Shown: positions 27,273 to 36,273 of the stretch, in pieces
Position numbering within the stretch: the first letter of the stretch is position 1
How the letters are laid out: the number at the start of each line of letters is the position of its first letter
Assembly: GCF_020387415.1 (NCBI RefSeq)
Contig: NZ_JAGWCB010000006.1
Location: 186,001 to 250,000 of the forward strand
From: Ideonella benzenivorans
GTDB taxonomy: Bacteria > Pseudomonadota > Gammaproteobacteria > Burkholderiales > Burkholderiaceae_C
Reading direction: 5' to 3'
Length of the DNA: 64,000 nucleotides
Notes under the pieces: model-generated
Told to the model about the DNA's origin: nothing
The model's input: the letters and a program-made list of their open reading frames with translations, nothing else
Database searches by the model: none
Translations under genes and position numbers: made by a program

Positions 27273-28540
27273 CGGCAGCGCAGTCCGGGGCCCGCGGACC
27301 GCGTCGGCTGTATGTGTTCTCGCCCATGCCGCCGCAGCGTAATGGGCTGGCCGACTACCTGATGGCTTATCTGCCCCGCCTGGCGGCCGAGCACGAGGTG
27401 TGGGTGGTGGCTGCGTCCGACCAGGCGTCGGCGGTGCAGGCGGCCCGGCCGGCCGCCGCACCTTGGCGGGTGCTGGATGAAGCGGGGTTCCGGGCCCGCC
27501 AGCCTGACCCGGAGGCGCTGGTCCTCTACAACCTGGGCAACAACAGCGACTGCGTCTACATGCTGGATCATCTGCCGGGCTGCCGGGGCGCGGTGCTGCT
27601 GCACGACATCTCGCTGTTCTATCTGCATCAACTCGCGGCCGAGCAGGGCTGGATGGGCACGCTGATGGACGGCTGGCTGGCCGACGACGGCCACGCGGTG
27701 CCGCGCGCCTTCGTGCGACGAGATGGTTCCCTGGCCCGCACGCCCGGCCTGCTGTACCAGGAATGCCTGATGCTGCGCCGCCTGCTGCAGGACGCGCCTG
27801 GGGTGCTGGTGCACACCCGTTATGCCGAAGGGCGGCTGCTGGGGGCGGTACCCAGCCTGCCTCTGGCACGCCTGACCCGCCTGCCGCACTTCGTCGCACC
27901 GGCCGAGCCCTTGCCGCCGGCCCGGGTGGCCGAGGTGCTGGCCCGTCACGGCGTGACGGAGGAGGCGCGGCTGCTGCTGGTCCCCGGCTTTCTGACGGGC
28001 AACAAGATGCTCTACGAGATCCTGGCGGCCTTCCGCCAGGTGCAGGCCGAAGGCCTCCCGCTGCAACTGCTGTTCGCCGGCGAGGAACGGCCGGACGAAT
28101 ACGCGCTGTCCCGACGCATTGCCGACTGGTGGCCGACCGGGGGCGGCCCCACGGTGACGGGCTACCTCAATGCGCAGGCCCTCGATGTTCTGCTGGCGCG
28201 CGCCGACCTGAGCTTGGTGCTGCGCTACCCGACCTATGGCGAGTCCTCCGGCATCCTGCCGCGCGCCGCGCTGGGGGGCGCGCGGGTGTTGACGGTGGAC
28301 ATCGGCGCCTACCCGGAGTTCTCTTCTCCCCTGGTCACCCCCCTGCGGGTGGGGGCCTGGTTGGTGGACAGCCTGGTCGGGGCGATGCGGGCGTTGGCCG
28401 CTGAGCCGCCCCTGTCGCCCGCCGAGCGCCAGGCGCGCCAGCAGGCCGAGGTGGACCGTCAGGCGGCGCTGAGTCCCGCGGCGCTCTACCCGGCCTTGCG
28501 GGATTGGTTGCACCGCTGTGCCGCGGAGCTGGGGCGATGA
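27269..28540 (+). CDS. Glycosyltransferase, GT4 family
   Basis: This 423-residue GT-B enzyme has an N-terminal FSPMPPQRNGLADYL loop and LYNLGNNSDCVYML. The C-terminal donor domain holds LLLVPGFLTGNKM, VTGYLNAQALDVLLARADL and YPTYGESSGILPRAALGG, with the conserved Glu of the E-x7-E motif. It is a clear paralogue of the enzyme at 35020, which has the same FSP-x-PP, GNN-x-D and YPT-x-GESSG blocks. It is probably a cytosolic retaining transferase acting on the nascent capsule repeat. Both ends overlap neighbouring genes by 4 bp. Confidence 0.85.
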   Translation: MTAAQSGARGPRRLYVFSPMPPQRNGLADYLMAYLPRLAAEHEVWVVAASDQASAVQAARPAAAPWRVLDEAGFRARQPDPEALVLYNLGNNSDCVYMLDHLPGCRGAVLLHDISLFYLHQLAAEQGWMGTLMDGWLADDGHAVPRAFVRRDGSLARTPGLLYQECLMLRRLLQDAPGVLVHTRYAEGRLLGAVPSLPLARLTRLPHFVAPAEPLPPARVAEVLARHGVTEEARLLLVPGFLTGNKMLYEILAAFRQVQAEGLPLQLLFAGEERPDEYALSRRIADWWPTGGGPTVTGYLNAQALDVLLARADLSLVLRYPTYGESSGILPRAALGGARVLTVDIGAYPEFSSPLVTPLRVGAWLVDSLVGAMRALAAEPPLSPAERQARQQAEVDRQAALSPAALYPALRDWLHRCAAELGR

Positions 28541-29505
28541 GCGCGGTGGCACCGGATGTGGCCCTGCGGCTGGACGCCTGGCTGGCCCTGCACGGTGCGC
28601 CGCCATCGTCGCTGGTGGTGCTGGCCGAGGCGGTGCCGCGTGGCTGGCCCCTGTTGGATGCGCTGACCACGCTGGTGGGCGTGCATGTGGCCGGTCCTCA
28701 CCCGGGCGACATGCGCCGCTCGCCAGGCTGCCGGCCCGATCTGCGGCCGCGTCTGGAGGGCACACGGGATGGACCGGAGCTCGCAGCCTTGTGGCGCCGG
28801 GCCGATCTGCGGGTGATGTCCGTGTCGGCGGCCCATCGCCTGCCTGCGCTGCAGTCTTGGCCGAAAGACGGCGGCCACACTGGTGAGATGCTGCTGTGGG
28901 GCCCAACCGGCGACGCCGGTTGGGCTGCCTGCATGGGCCTGATCGCCGCGGTTGGCCTGCGTGAGCTGCCGATGCCCGCGGGCTGGCGAGGCCTGGCTTC
29001 GCCCGACCTGTGCCTGCGCGCCGAAGCCACGGGCTGGGGGCGGGCCGGGGGGCTGGACGGCTGGTGTGAGGCGCTGGGCCAGCGGGGCCTGGCCTTGCAG
29101 CGGGTGCATCAACCCCAACCGGGATGGCGGCTGCTGGTGGACCCCATGCAGGCCATGGTGGCGCCCTCGGAAATGGTGCGCCAGCGCCTGACGATCTGGG
29201 GACGGGCCCTGGCCGACCGGCGGGGCAACTTCGGCCTGCTGCGCCCTTGGACGGGGCCGTTGACACTGCGGCTGCAATGGGGGGGGCTGGCCGTGCGCCT
29301 GACGGAGGCCTCGTTGGTGCTGGCGGGGGGCGCGGCCTTGACGGCCCGGGTGCGCAGCACGCACCACGGGCAACTGCTGGAGGCCTTTCTGCCGGCGCTG
29401 GCGCCGGGGCAAGGGGCCTGCCTGCAGGGGGTACTGCCGGCCCATGCCCTGCCGTACCAGGATGGCGCTGAGGTGAAGGCCCTGGCCTGGGAGTTCGCCG
29501 CATGA
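28537..29505 (+). CDS. Unassigned protein in glycosyltransferase operon
   Basis: No family is recognised. The 322-residue product is rich in Trp, Leu, Arg and Gly. Its middle has weak glycosyltransferase-like features (LASPDLCLRAEATGWGRAGG, which resembles the late part of a GT-A fold). Its last third is beta-rich, with strands such as LTLRLQWGGLAVRLTEASLVL. No signal peptide, membrane helix or DxD motif is obvious. ATG 28537 overlaps the upstream stop and the last 4 bp overlap the next start, so it is made with the two GT4 enzymes around it. It may be a degenerate transferase or an accessory subunit. Confidence 0.55.
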   Translation: MSAVAPDVALRLDAWLALHGAPPSSLVVLAEAVPRGWPLLDALTTLVGVHVAGPHPGDMRRSPGCRPDLRPRLEGTRDGPELAALWRRADLRVMSVSAAHRLPALQSWPKDGGHTGEMLLWGPTGDAGWAACMGLIAAVGLRELPMPAGWRGLASPDLCLRAEATGWGRAGGLDGWCEALGQRGLALQRVHQPQPGWRLLVDPMQAMVAPSEMVRQRLTIWGRALADRRGNFGLLRPWTGPLTLRLQWGGLAVRLTEASLVLAGGAALTARVRSTHHGQLLEAFLPALAPGQGACLQGVLPAHALPYQDGAEVKALAWEFAA

Positions 29506-30671
29506 TGCAGGTTTCGGCTTCGCGAGCGCCTCGTGTGCTGCTGGTCACCTTCAACCGGCTGATCCCGGCCGACCAGGGCAATGCCCGGCGCATCATGCAG
29601 CTGGTGCGGTTGTATGAAGGGCTGGGGTGCACGGTGGACGTGCTCTACCACGCCGAGGAAGGGCTGGACCCGGGCCTCTCGCGTGCCCTGCAGCAGCGCT
29701 TCGGGTTGGTGCGTTGTGTGTCCTCGAGGGCCACCAAGCGCATCGGTGCGGACCATGTCTGCCGTCTGGCGGATTGGTACGACCCGCAACTGCCTGCCGT
29801 GGCGCAGGAGATGCACCGCCTGCGCGACTACCAGGTCGTGCATGTCAACTACATCTGGTATGCCCCGCTGCTGGCCCATTTCGGTCCGAGCGTCGTCAAG
29901 GTGCTCGACAGCCACGATGTGTTCGCCGACCGGGCCGAGGCCTACCGGCAGGCCGGGCTGACCCCGGCCTGGTTCAGCACCACCTGCGCGGAGGAGGACC
30001 GGGCCTTCCGCCTGGCCGATGCGGTGCTGGCCATCCAGCGCGACGAGGCCCGGGTGATGGCCGCGCGCGGCCATGCCAATATCCTCTTCCTGCCCTATCT
30101 GGAGCCGCAGGAGCAGCCCTTCGGGCCCCGGGGGGCCAGTGGGCCGCTGGTGCTGGGCTACCTGGGCAGCGGCAACGACTGGAACATCCGCAGCATGCGG
30201 GCCTTTCTGCAGGCCTGGCAGGCCCAGGCCGATCGTCCTCCCGCCCGGCTGCTGGTGGCCGGGGGCATCTGTCGGCATCTGGCGGACCAGCCCGGCATGG
30301 CCAAGATGGGCTTCGTGCAGGAGCTGCAGACCTTCTATGGCGCCATCGATGTCGCGATCAACCCGATGGTCGGCGGGACCGGCTTGAAGATCAAGACGGT
30401 GGAGCCGCTGTCCTTTGGTCGGCCGGTGCTGTCCACCCCGGCGGGCATCCAGGGGCTTGGCGAGGTCTGGCAGTTGCCCGTGTCCGCCTCGGCCGAGGCC
30501 CTGGCTACCGATCTCAGCCAGTGGCTGGCCGGGCCGCGCCAGGCCTGGCTGGACGGCTTGCTGGCCCAGGCGGCCGCCACGCGGCAGGCGCTGGACGCCG
30601 AGTTCGACGCGCAACGGGCCCGCCTGGCGCGCTGGCTGTCGCGGCGGCTGGGCGGGGGGCGGCCCGCCTGA
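29502..30671 (+). CDS. Glycosyltransferase, GT4 family
   Basis: The 389-residue protein is a GT-B transferase. The N-terminus reads VLLVTFNRLIPADQGNARRI (acceptor-side loop), with VVKVLDSHDVFADRAEAY near residue 135. The donor domain has LGYLGSGNDWNIRSM and the late block INPMVGGTGLKIKTVEPLSF, where the GTGLK...E residues bind the sugar nucleotide. The FNR...GNARR opening is common in capsule and O-antigen transferases of Burkholderiales. It ends the coupled run that starts at 25648; a hairpin and a promoter-like sequence follow before manC. Confidence 0.87.
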   Translation: MMQVSASRAPRVLLVTFNRLIPADQGNARRIMQLVRLYEGLGCTVDVLYHAEEGLDPGLSRALQQRFGLVRCVSSRATKRIGADHVCRLADWYDPQLPAVAQEMHRLRDYQVVHVNYIWYAPLLAHFGPSVVKVLDSHDVFADRAEAYRQAGLTPAWFSTTCAEEDRAFRLADAVLAIQRDEARVMAARGHANILFLPYLEPQEQPFGPRGASGPLVLGYLGSGNDWNIRSMRAFLQAWQAQADRPPARLLVAGGICRHLADQPGMAKMGFVQELQTFYGAIDVAINPMVGGTGLKIKTVEPLSFGRPVLSTPAGIQGLGEVWQLPVSASAEALATDLSQWLAGPRQAWLDGLLAQAAATRQALDAEFDAQRARLARWLSRRLGGGRPA

Positions 30672-30695
30672 TGTCGTCTGGCGAGGGGATGTTTG

Positions 30696-30720
30696 CGGTG
30701 CCGGGGGCGATGCGGCACCG
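30696..30720 (+). other. Hairpin after the GT4 gene
   Basis: An 8-bp perfect stem (30696-30703 with 30713-30720) closes a nine-base loop, 25 bp after the stop at 30671. There is no T-run. It may act as a weak or Rho-assisted transcription end before the manC promoter. Confidence 0.4.
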
Positions 30721-30768
30721 GGCGGGGTGTGCTTCTTGCGTAAGCTGCTGCCCCGGCGCCCCGTGGGA

Positions 30769-30796
30769 TTGCACCGACATGGGGCTCTCGTACACT
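30769..30796 (+). promoter_or_regulatory. Candidate sigma-70 promoter for manC
   Basis: TTGCAC (30769-30774) and TACACT (30791-30796) are separated by 16 bp. They lie in the 153-bp gap before manC, which starts at 30825. The -35 matches consensus at three of six bases and the -10 at four of six. Confidence 0.45.
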
Positions 30797-30824
30797 GCCC
30801 GACAAGACCCAAGGAATGCTCACC

Positions 30825-32279
30825 ATGTCGATTTCTCAGATTCCTGTGCAACCCGTGATCATGGCCGGTGGCAGTGGCACCCGGCTGTGGCCGCTCTCGC
30901 GCGCGGGCTTCCCCAAGCAGTTCCTGGCTCTGTCGGGCGATGACAGTCTGTTCCAGCAGGCCGCGCGCCGTCTGGCGGGCCTGTCCAGCGACGACATCGC
31001 CGCCCAGCCGGTGCTGGTGGTGGGCAATGGCGAGCACCGTTTCCTGGCGCTGGAGCAGCTGCGTGAACTCCAGCAGACGCCCTCGGCCGTGTTGCTGGAG
31101 CCGGTGGGTCGCAACACCGCTCCGGCGCTGACCCTGGCGGCCCTGCAGGCGACGGCGGGCGGGCAGGACCCGGTGCTGGTGGTCACCCCGGCCGACCAGA
31201 CGGTGGCCGACGAGGCCGGCTTCGCCAGCACGCTGCGCGAGGCGGTGCGGGTGGCCGCCGGTGGCGCCATCGTGATCCTGGGCATCACGCCCGACCGTCC
31301 CGAGACCGGCTACGGCTACATCCGGGCCGCGGCGGCCGAGCCGGGCGAAGTGGCCAAGGTGCGCCAGTTCGTCGAGAAGCCCGACCGCGCGACCGCCGAG
31401 CGCTACCTGGCCGAAGGCGGCTACACCTGGAACAGCGGCATCTTCGTGCTCAAGGCCTCCGTCTGGCTGGCCGCGCTGGAAGCCTTCCGCCCCGACATCG
31501 CCAGTGCCGTGCGCACGGCCTGGGCCGCGCGCGAGCAGGACGGTGTCTTCGTGCGCCCGGGCAAGGAGGCCTTTGCCGCGGTGCCCTCCGAATCGGTGGA
31601 CTATGCGGTGCTGGAGAAATGCCCCGGCAGCGCCTTCGACATCCGCGTGCTGCCGCTGGCGGCCGGCTGGAACGACCTGGGCGCCTGGGATGCCGTCTGG
31701 CAGGTGGGCGCCAAGGACGAGGCCGGCAACGTCACCCAGGGGGACGTGCTGCTGCAGGATGCCCGCGACACCCTGGTGCACGCCACCAGCCGGCTGGTCA
31801 GCGTGGTGGGGCTGAACGATGTGGTGGTGGTGGAAACGCCCGACGCCGTGCTGGTGACCGACCGTGCGCGCAGCCAGGACGTCAAGCACATCGTCTCCCA
31901 GCTCAGCGCCGGGGGGCGCAACGAGCACACGCTGCACCGCAAGGTGCACCGGCCCTGGGGCTGGTACGACAGCATCGACCATGGCGGGCGCTTCCAGGTC
32001 AAGCGCATCTTGGTCCGCCCCGGTGCCTCGCTGAGCCTGCAGATGCACCACCACCGCGCCGAACACTGGATCGTGGTCAGTGGCACCGCCGAGGTCACCT
32101 GCGGCGACAAGACCCTGCTGCTGACCGAGAACCAGAGCACCTACATCCCGCTGGGCGAGGTGCACCGGCTGACCAACCCCGGCAAGCTGGAGCTCGAGCT
32201 CATCGAGGTCCAGTCCGGCAGCTACCTGGGCGAGGACGACATCGTCCGCTTCCAGGACACCTACGGTCGCGCCAGCTGA
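30825..32279 (+). CDS. manC: Mannose-1-phosphate guanylyltransferase / mannose-6-phosphate isomerase
   Basis: The 484-residue bifunctional type II enzyme makes GDP-mannose in the cytosol. The nucleotidyltransferase signature [14 protein letters not shown] lies at residues 13-26, with the FVEKPDRATAERYL block further on. The C-terminal isomerase cupin is near 400 (QMHHHRAEHWIVVSG) and ends with the usual IVRFQDTYGR. ATG 30825 follows AAGGAA at nine bases; an ATG at 30816 overlaps that site. The partner phosphomannomutase is not in the window. GDP-mannose would feed one or more of the GT4 enzymes. Confidence 0.95.
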   Translation: MSISQIPVQPVIMAGGSGTRLWPLSRAGFPKQFLALSGDDSLFQQAARRLAGLSSDDIAAQPVLVVGNGEHRFLALEQLRELQQTPSAVLLEPVGRNTAPALTLAALQATAGGQDPVLVVTPADQTVADEAGFASTLREAVRVAAGGAIVILGITPDRPETGYGYIRAAAAEPGEVAKVRQFVEKPDRATAERYLAEGGYTWNSGIFVLKASVWLAALEAFRPDIASAVRTAWAAREQDGVFVRPGKEAFAAVPSESVDYAVLEKCPGSAFDIRVLPLAAGWNDLGAWDAVWQVGAKDEAGNVTQGDVLLQDARDTLVHATSRLVSVVGLNDVVVVETPDAVLVTDRARSQDVKHIVSQLSAGGRNEHTLHRKVHRPWGWYDSIDHGGRFQVKRILVRPGASLSLQMHHHRAEHWIVVSGTAEVTCGDKTLLLTENQSTYIPLGEVHRLTNPGKLELELIEVQSGSYLGEDDIVRFQDTYGRAS

Positions 32280-32318
32280 GCCGCGGCCGATCCACACACG
32301 CCGCAGGAGGGGCACGGC

Positions 32319-33140
32319 ATGCTGATTGGTGAGAAGTTCCTGTTCGTGGAGTTGCAGAAGACCGGCTCCACCCACATCAAGCAGCAGCTCCAGGCCCTGT
32401 TCGGCGGTGTCAACGAGGGCAAGCACAACAAGCCCACGCCGGAAATGCTGGCCTCCGGCCGGGCCGTCATCGGCTCGATCCGGGATCCCTGGTCCTGGTA
32501 CCTGTCGCTGTGGTCCTACGGCTGCCAGCGGCGGGGTAGCCTGTACAACCGGCTGGTCGATCCCGAGGCCTGGAAGCGCAGCCTGCTGCTGATCGAGCAG
32601 CGCCAGCGCCTGCACGGCGACCTGCCGGTGGCGCAGCTCACGCCGGTGCGGGCCCATGACGTCTGGTACGCCGATGTCGGCAGCGCCCAGGGCTTTCGGG
32701 AGTGGCTGCGGGCGGTCTGCCTGCCCGAGATGCGCCTGACGGTGCAGATGGGCTTCAACAAGTCCCGGGTCGGCCAGTTCGGCTGCGGGCTGATGACCTA
32801 CCGTTACCTGCGCCTGTTCACCAGCGGGGTCGACAACCTGTCCGACGAGGTTGCCACGGTCGACGATTTTCGACGGTGGGTGGACACGCATTTCGAACCG
32901 ACCCAGATGATCCGTCTGCACCGGGTGGCGGAGGACCTCATCGCGCTGGGCGAGACCCTGGGGCAGCCCCTGTCGCCGGCCCAGTGCGCAGCGTTGCGTG
33001 AGGCCCCGCCGACCAACCGCTCCTCGCGGCCCCATCCCTTTGCCCACTACTATGATCAGCAGTGCCTGGACTGGGTGGCCGAGCGCGAATGGCTGCTGAT
33101 CGAACGCCACGGCTATGAACGACCGGTGCTGGCGGGGTGA
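32319..33140 (+). CDS. Sulfotransferase-like protein
   Basis: This 273-residue protein has a short sulfotransferase layout. LFVELQKTGSTHIKQQL at the N-terminus is the phosphosulfate loop with its Lys and Thr/Ser. GSIRDPWSWYLSLWSYG (about residues 50-66) is the 3'-phosphate-binding Arg/Ser motif. The rest is alpha-helical, ending in a W-rich segment. AGGAGG stands seven bases before ATG 32319. It follows manC by 39 bp and precedes a second sulfotransferase, so two sulfation steps are probably encoded together. No membrane helix is seen, so it should act in the cytosol on nascent glycan. Confidence 0.75.
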   Translation: MLIGEKFLFVELQKTGSTHIKQQLQALFGGVNEGKHNKPTPEMLASGRAVIGSIRDPWSWYLSLWSYGCQRRGSLYNRLVDPEAWKRSLLLIEQRQRLHGDLPVAQLTPVRAHDVWYADVGSAQGFREWLRAVCLPEMRLTVQMGFNKSRVGQFGCGLMTYRYLRLFTSGVDNLSDEVATVDDFRRWVDTHFEPTQMIRLHRVAEDLIALGETLGQPLSPAQCAALREAPPTNRSSRPHPFAHYYDQQCLDWVAEREWLLIERHGYERPVLAG

Positions 33141-33191
33141 CCGCCAGGGCGGGGCCGACGGGTGCACGACTCGGACGACGGTGAGGCCGTG

Positions 33192-34238
33192 ATGAAAAAA
33201 ACCGTTCTGGACGCGGGCGAGGACTGTGGCCTGGCCAAGTTCCTGGTCCACCGGGGGGCGCAGGCCTGCCTGCTGGCGCCGGCGCCCTTGCTGCAGGCGC
33301 TGACGGCCCAGGCGGGGGTGCCCGCGTGTCCGGCGGTCAGCACCGTGGCCGACATCCCGTTGGGGGTCAAGCGCGTCTTTGCACATGCGCCCGATGACGA
33401 AGCCGGTCTGGTGGCCCAGGTGCAGGCCGCCCGGCCTGAGTTGGCGGTGTATGGCTGGACCTCCCTCATCCCCGTCCTGGTGGCCGACCGCAAGCTGCCG
33501 GTGCCGGGCGAACGGCTGCCCTTGCCCACGCACCGTTTTGCGGTCGTCTGCACGCCGCGCACCGGCAGCACCTTTCTGTGCGAGCTGCTGGAGGCGGGCG
33601 GTCTGGGCGCGGCCCGCGAACATCTGCGCTGGCCCCTGATCTACGCACTGCGCCACGGGGTGGCGGCCGACGTGGCCTTCGACCAGGTGCAGCGCCACGG
33701 CGCGGTCGATGGCATCTTTGGCACCAAGCTGATCTCGCATTTCCTGTTCGATGCGGTGGGGCAGGCGCAGGCCGGGGCCTTTCTGCAAGGCTGGGCCGAA
33801 CAAGGGTTTCGCTTCATCCGGCTGCGCCGCGATCCGGTGGCGCAGACGCTCTCGAAGTTCAGCGCCAAGCGCAGCGGCGTCTGGCATGCGCGGGGCGCGT
33901 TGGCCGAGGGGCGTCGCCGTCGCCTGGCACAGGTGGCCTACGACTTTGCCGAGTTGAGCGAGATCCACCGGCGCACCCTGGACGAAGACCGGTCGTTGGA
34001 TCTGGCCATGGCCGAACTGCCCGCCGACCGGGTGCTGGCGCTGGACTACGAGACGGTGGTGGCCGAACCGCTGGAGACCCTGGCGCGCTGCGCCGCCTTT
34101 CTGGGCCTGCCGGCCCATCCCGAGCGGGTGGATTTCGCCGCCTTGCCGACTCAGCTGTCGGCCACCCATGACAACACGCGGCAACTGCGTGAACGTTTCC
34201 TGGCCGACCTGGCCGCCCGCCCGGACCTTGCCCCGTGA
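33192..34238 (+). CDS. Stf0-like sulfotransferase
   Basis: The 348-residue product resembles the Stf0 (trehalose 2-sulfotransferase) family. VVCTPRTGSTFLCELLEAGG around residue 120 is the PAPS 5'-phosphosulfate loop, and FRFIRLRRDPVAQTLSKF (about 209-226) is the 3'-phosphate motif. A GTKLISHFL segment between them is also typical. The first roughly 110 residues are an extra N-terminal part with no clear match. ATG 33192 is used; upstream in-frame starts near 33162 lack a ribosome-binding site. The stop overlaps the next start as GTGA. Confidence 0.8.
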   Translation: MKKTVLDAGEDCGLAKFLVHRGAQACLLAPAPLLQALTAQAGVPACPAVSTVADIPLGVKRVFAHAPDDEAGLVAQVQAARPELAVYGWTSLIPVLVADRKLPVPGERLPLPTHRFAVVCTPRTGSTFLCELLEAGGLGAAREHLRWPLIYALRHGVAADVAFDQVQRHGAVDGIFGTKLISHFLFDAVGQAQAGAFLQGWAEQGFRFIRLRRDPVAQTLSKFSAKRSGVWHARGALAEGRRRRLAQVAYDFAELSEIHRRTLDEDRSLDLAMAELPADRVLALDYETVVAEPLETLARCAAFLGLPAHPERVDFAALPTQLSATHDNTRQLRERFLADLAARPDLAP

Positions 34239-35023
34239 CCGACGTCCATCTCCCCCGTCCGCCCCAGACCGTCCGTGCCAGCGAATTGCTGGAAGGCGAT
34301 GACGAGGGCTTCGTGATCAACGCCTACCTGGCCCTGCAGCGGCAGTGGCCGGACCCGGGGGGGTTTGCCCACTACCACTGGCTGTTGTCCCAGCGTCCCG
34401 AGGCCCGCTTGGAGGTACTGCGCGATATCGCCGGCTCTGCCTCCTCGAAGCGCACCGGGGTGCGCTTCGAGGACGACTTCCCGCCCGAGCAGGCCGCCGC
34501 CCCGCGAACTGCCGATCCGGTGCAGGCCCGGCTGAGCTACCTGGCGGCCTGCGAGCGTCTGCGGGTGCCGCAGCTCGCCGCCCAGTCGCAGGAACTGCAG
34601 GCCCTGCTGTCGGGGGTGAGCCTGGAGGGCATCGGTGACGCGGTGCGCACGGTGATCGAAACCAGCATGGCCCAACTGGCCCAGCTGGAATCGCGGCTGG
34701 CCAGCCTGCAATCCGAACTGGCGGACCTGCGCGCCCGCCTGGCCCAGCCGGTTCTCAGCCAGCAGCCACTGCCCGCCGATGGCACACCGGCCTGGATGGT
34801 GCATGAGCTGATCCGGTTGGGGCAGCGGGTGCAGGCGCTGGAACAGGGGCGGGTGGATGAACTGCCCGGCCGCACCGCCGACGATCTCAAGCGCCAACTG
34901 ACCGACTATGTGAACGCGCTCACCACGGTGCAAGCGGATCTGGCCCACCAGGAGCGTGAAGCCCTGGCGGCCGTGGCCGTCCAGACCCGGCCTGCGGCCG
35001 CCAACGCTTCGGAGTCAGCATGA
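34235..35023 (+). CDS. DUF4214-like plus coiled-coil protein
   Basis: The 262-residue protein starts with a region like DUF4214 (about residues 23-72): FVINAYLALQRQWPDPGGFAHY-type spacing followed by RLEVLRDIAGS. This module occurs in glycosyltransferases and surface proteins, where its function is unknown. Residues about 125-185 form a coiled coil (LAQLESRLASLQSELADLRA), and a second helical stretch lies near the end. No catalytic motif or membrane segment is seen. It begins with GTG overlapping the Stf0-like gene and overlaps the next GT4 start by 4 bp. By position it matches the coiled-coil protein before the paralogous GT4 at 27269, which suggests an adaptor role (inference). Confidence 0.65.
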   Translation: MTDVHLPRPPQTVRASELLEGDDEGFVINAYLALQRQWPDPGGFAHYHWLLSQRPEARLEVLRDIAGSASSKRTGVRFEDDFPPEQAAAPRTADPVQARLSYLAACERLRVPQLAAQSQELQALLSGVSLEGIGDAVRTVIETSMAQLAQLESRLASLQSELADLRARLAQPVLSQQPLPADGTPAWMVHELIRLGQRVQALEQGRVDELPGRTADDLKRQLTDYVNALTTVQADLAHQEREALAAVAVQTRPAAANASESA

Positions 35024-36243
35024 GTGCGCTGCGTCTGGTGATGTTCTCACCGCTGCCGCCGCGCAGGTCCGGCATTGCGGCCTACACCGCCGAGCTGCTG
35101 CCCGCGCTGTGCGCGCAAGGGCCGGTGACCGTGGTCAACGAGGAGGGGCTCTCACCCGAGGTGGCGGCGCAGCTGCCCGACTGCGGCGATGCGCTGCAGG
35201 TGCTGTCGCTGGCCGAGTACCAGGTCGAGCCGGGCCTGCGCGCGTTGCCGCACATCTACCAGATCGGCAACAACGCCGACCATGTGTTCGCCTACCAGGC
35301 CTTCCGGGCGCGCCCGGGCCTGCTGGTCCAGCACGACTTCAACCTGCACTACCTGGTCGAGGACGCCACCCTGGCACGCGGCGATGCCGAGGGCTACCGT
35401 GCGGTGTTGCAGGAAGAGTATGGCGACCCCGGCACCACCCTGGCCATGCTGCGGCGCGCGGGCGTGTTTTCCGAGGCGCAGAAGCTGAGCCTGCCGCTCA
35501 ACCGCCACCTGCTGCGTCAGGCGCAGGGTGTCATCGTGCACAACCACTGGATCCACGATCGGCTGCCGGTCGAGCTGCGTGAGGCCACCTGCGTGGTGCC
35601 GCACCATCATTCACCCGCGGTCGACGAGGTGTCTGGCCTGTCCCAGGCCGAAGCCCGCCAGCGCCGCGGCCTGCCGGCCGAGCCCTTCCTGTTCCTCTCG
35701 CTGGGCTTCATCACCCCGCCCAAGCAGATCCAGGCCACGCTCTGGGCCCTGGGCCTGCTGCGGCAGCGGGGGCGGCAGTTCCGCTTCGTGATCGTGGGCG
35801 AGCGCAACGCCGGCTTCGACATCGACGCCCACATCCGCCGCCATGGCCTGGAGGACTGGGTCACCGTGACCGGCTACGCGCCCGAGGCGGACTTCTTCGA
35901 GTACATCGTGGCGGCGGACGCGCTGGTCAACCTGCGCTATCCCACGGTCGGCGAGAGTTCGGGCACCCTGGCTCGGGCGCTGGCGCTGGGCCTGCCCGCG
36001 GTGGTGCACAACTTCGGCCCTTCCAGCGAGTACCCAGACGATGTGGTGCTGAAGGTGCCGCTGGAGCTGGGCGCACCGGCCCACCTGGCGGCGACGCTGG
36101 ACAGCCTGCTCACCCATGCCCCGCTGCGGGATGCGCTGGGGCGCCGGGCGGCCGCCTACATCCGGTCCCACTGCACTGTCCAGCACTCGGCCGAGGCCTA
36201 CCGGGCCTGGCTGGCCCGCTTTCCGCAGGCCGGCGCGGCCTGA
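35020..36243 (+). CDS. Glycosyltransferase, GT4 family
   Basis: This is a 407-residue GT-B enzyme. The N-terminal loop is MFSPLPPRRSGIAAYT, followed by HIYQIGNNADHVFAYQ. In the donor half are LFLSLGFITPPKQIQ, VTVTGYAPEADFFEYIVAAD and NLRYPTVGESSGTLARALAL, the last giving the E-x7-E-like donor site. A HHHSPAVDEV segment links the halves. It is paralogous to the enzyme at 27269. It is coupled upstream to the coiled-coil protein, and the next gene follows after 30 bp. Confidence 0.88.
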   Translation: MSALRLVMFSPLPPRRSGIAAYTAELLPALCAQGPVTVVNEEGLSPEVAAQLPDCGDALQVLSLAEYQVEPGLRALPHIYQIGNNADHVFAYQAFRARPGLLVQHDFNLHYLVEDATLARGDAEGYRAVLQEEYGDPGTTLAMLRRAGVFSEAQKLSLPLNRHLLRQAQGVIVHNHWIHDRLPVELREATCVVPHHHSPAVDEVSGLSQAEARQRRGLPAEPFLFLSLGFITPPKQIQATLWALGLLRQRGRQFRFVIVGERNAGFDIDAHIRRHGLEDWVTVTGYAPEADFFEYIVAADALVNLRYPTVGESSGTLARALALGLPAVVHNFGPSSEYPDDVVLKVPLELGAPAHLAATLDSLLTHAPLRDALGRRAAAYIRSHCTVQHSAEAYRAWLARFPQAGAA

Positions 36244-36273
36244 GCGGTTTCCCCGCCCTTTCACGGCCGCCCC

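Noticed and set aside
29109-34184. Minus-strand open frame of about 1690 codons
   Set aside because: It lies antisense to manC, two sulfotransferases and GT genes with strong motifs. The translation is low-complexity and has no recognisable domain.
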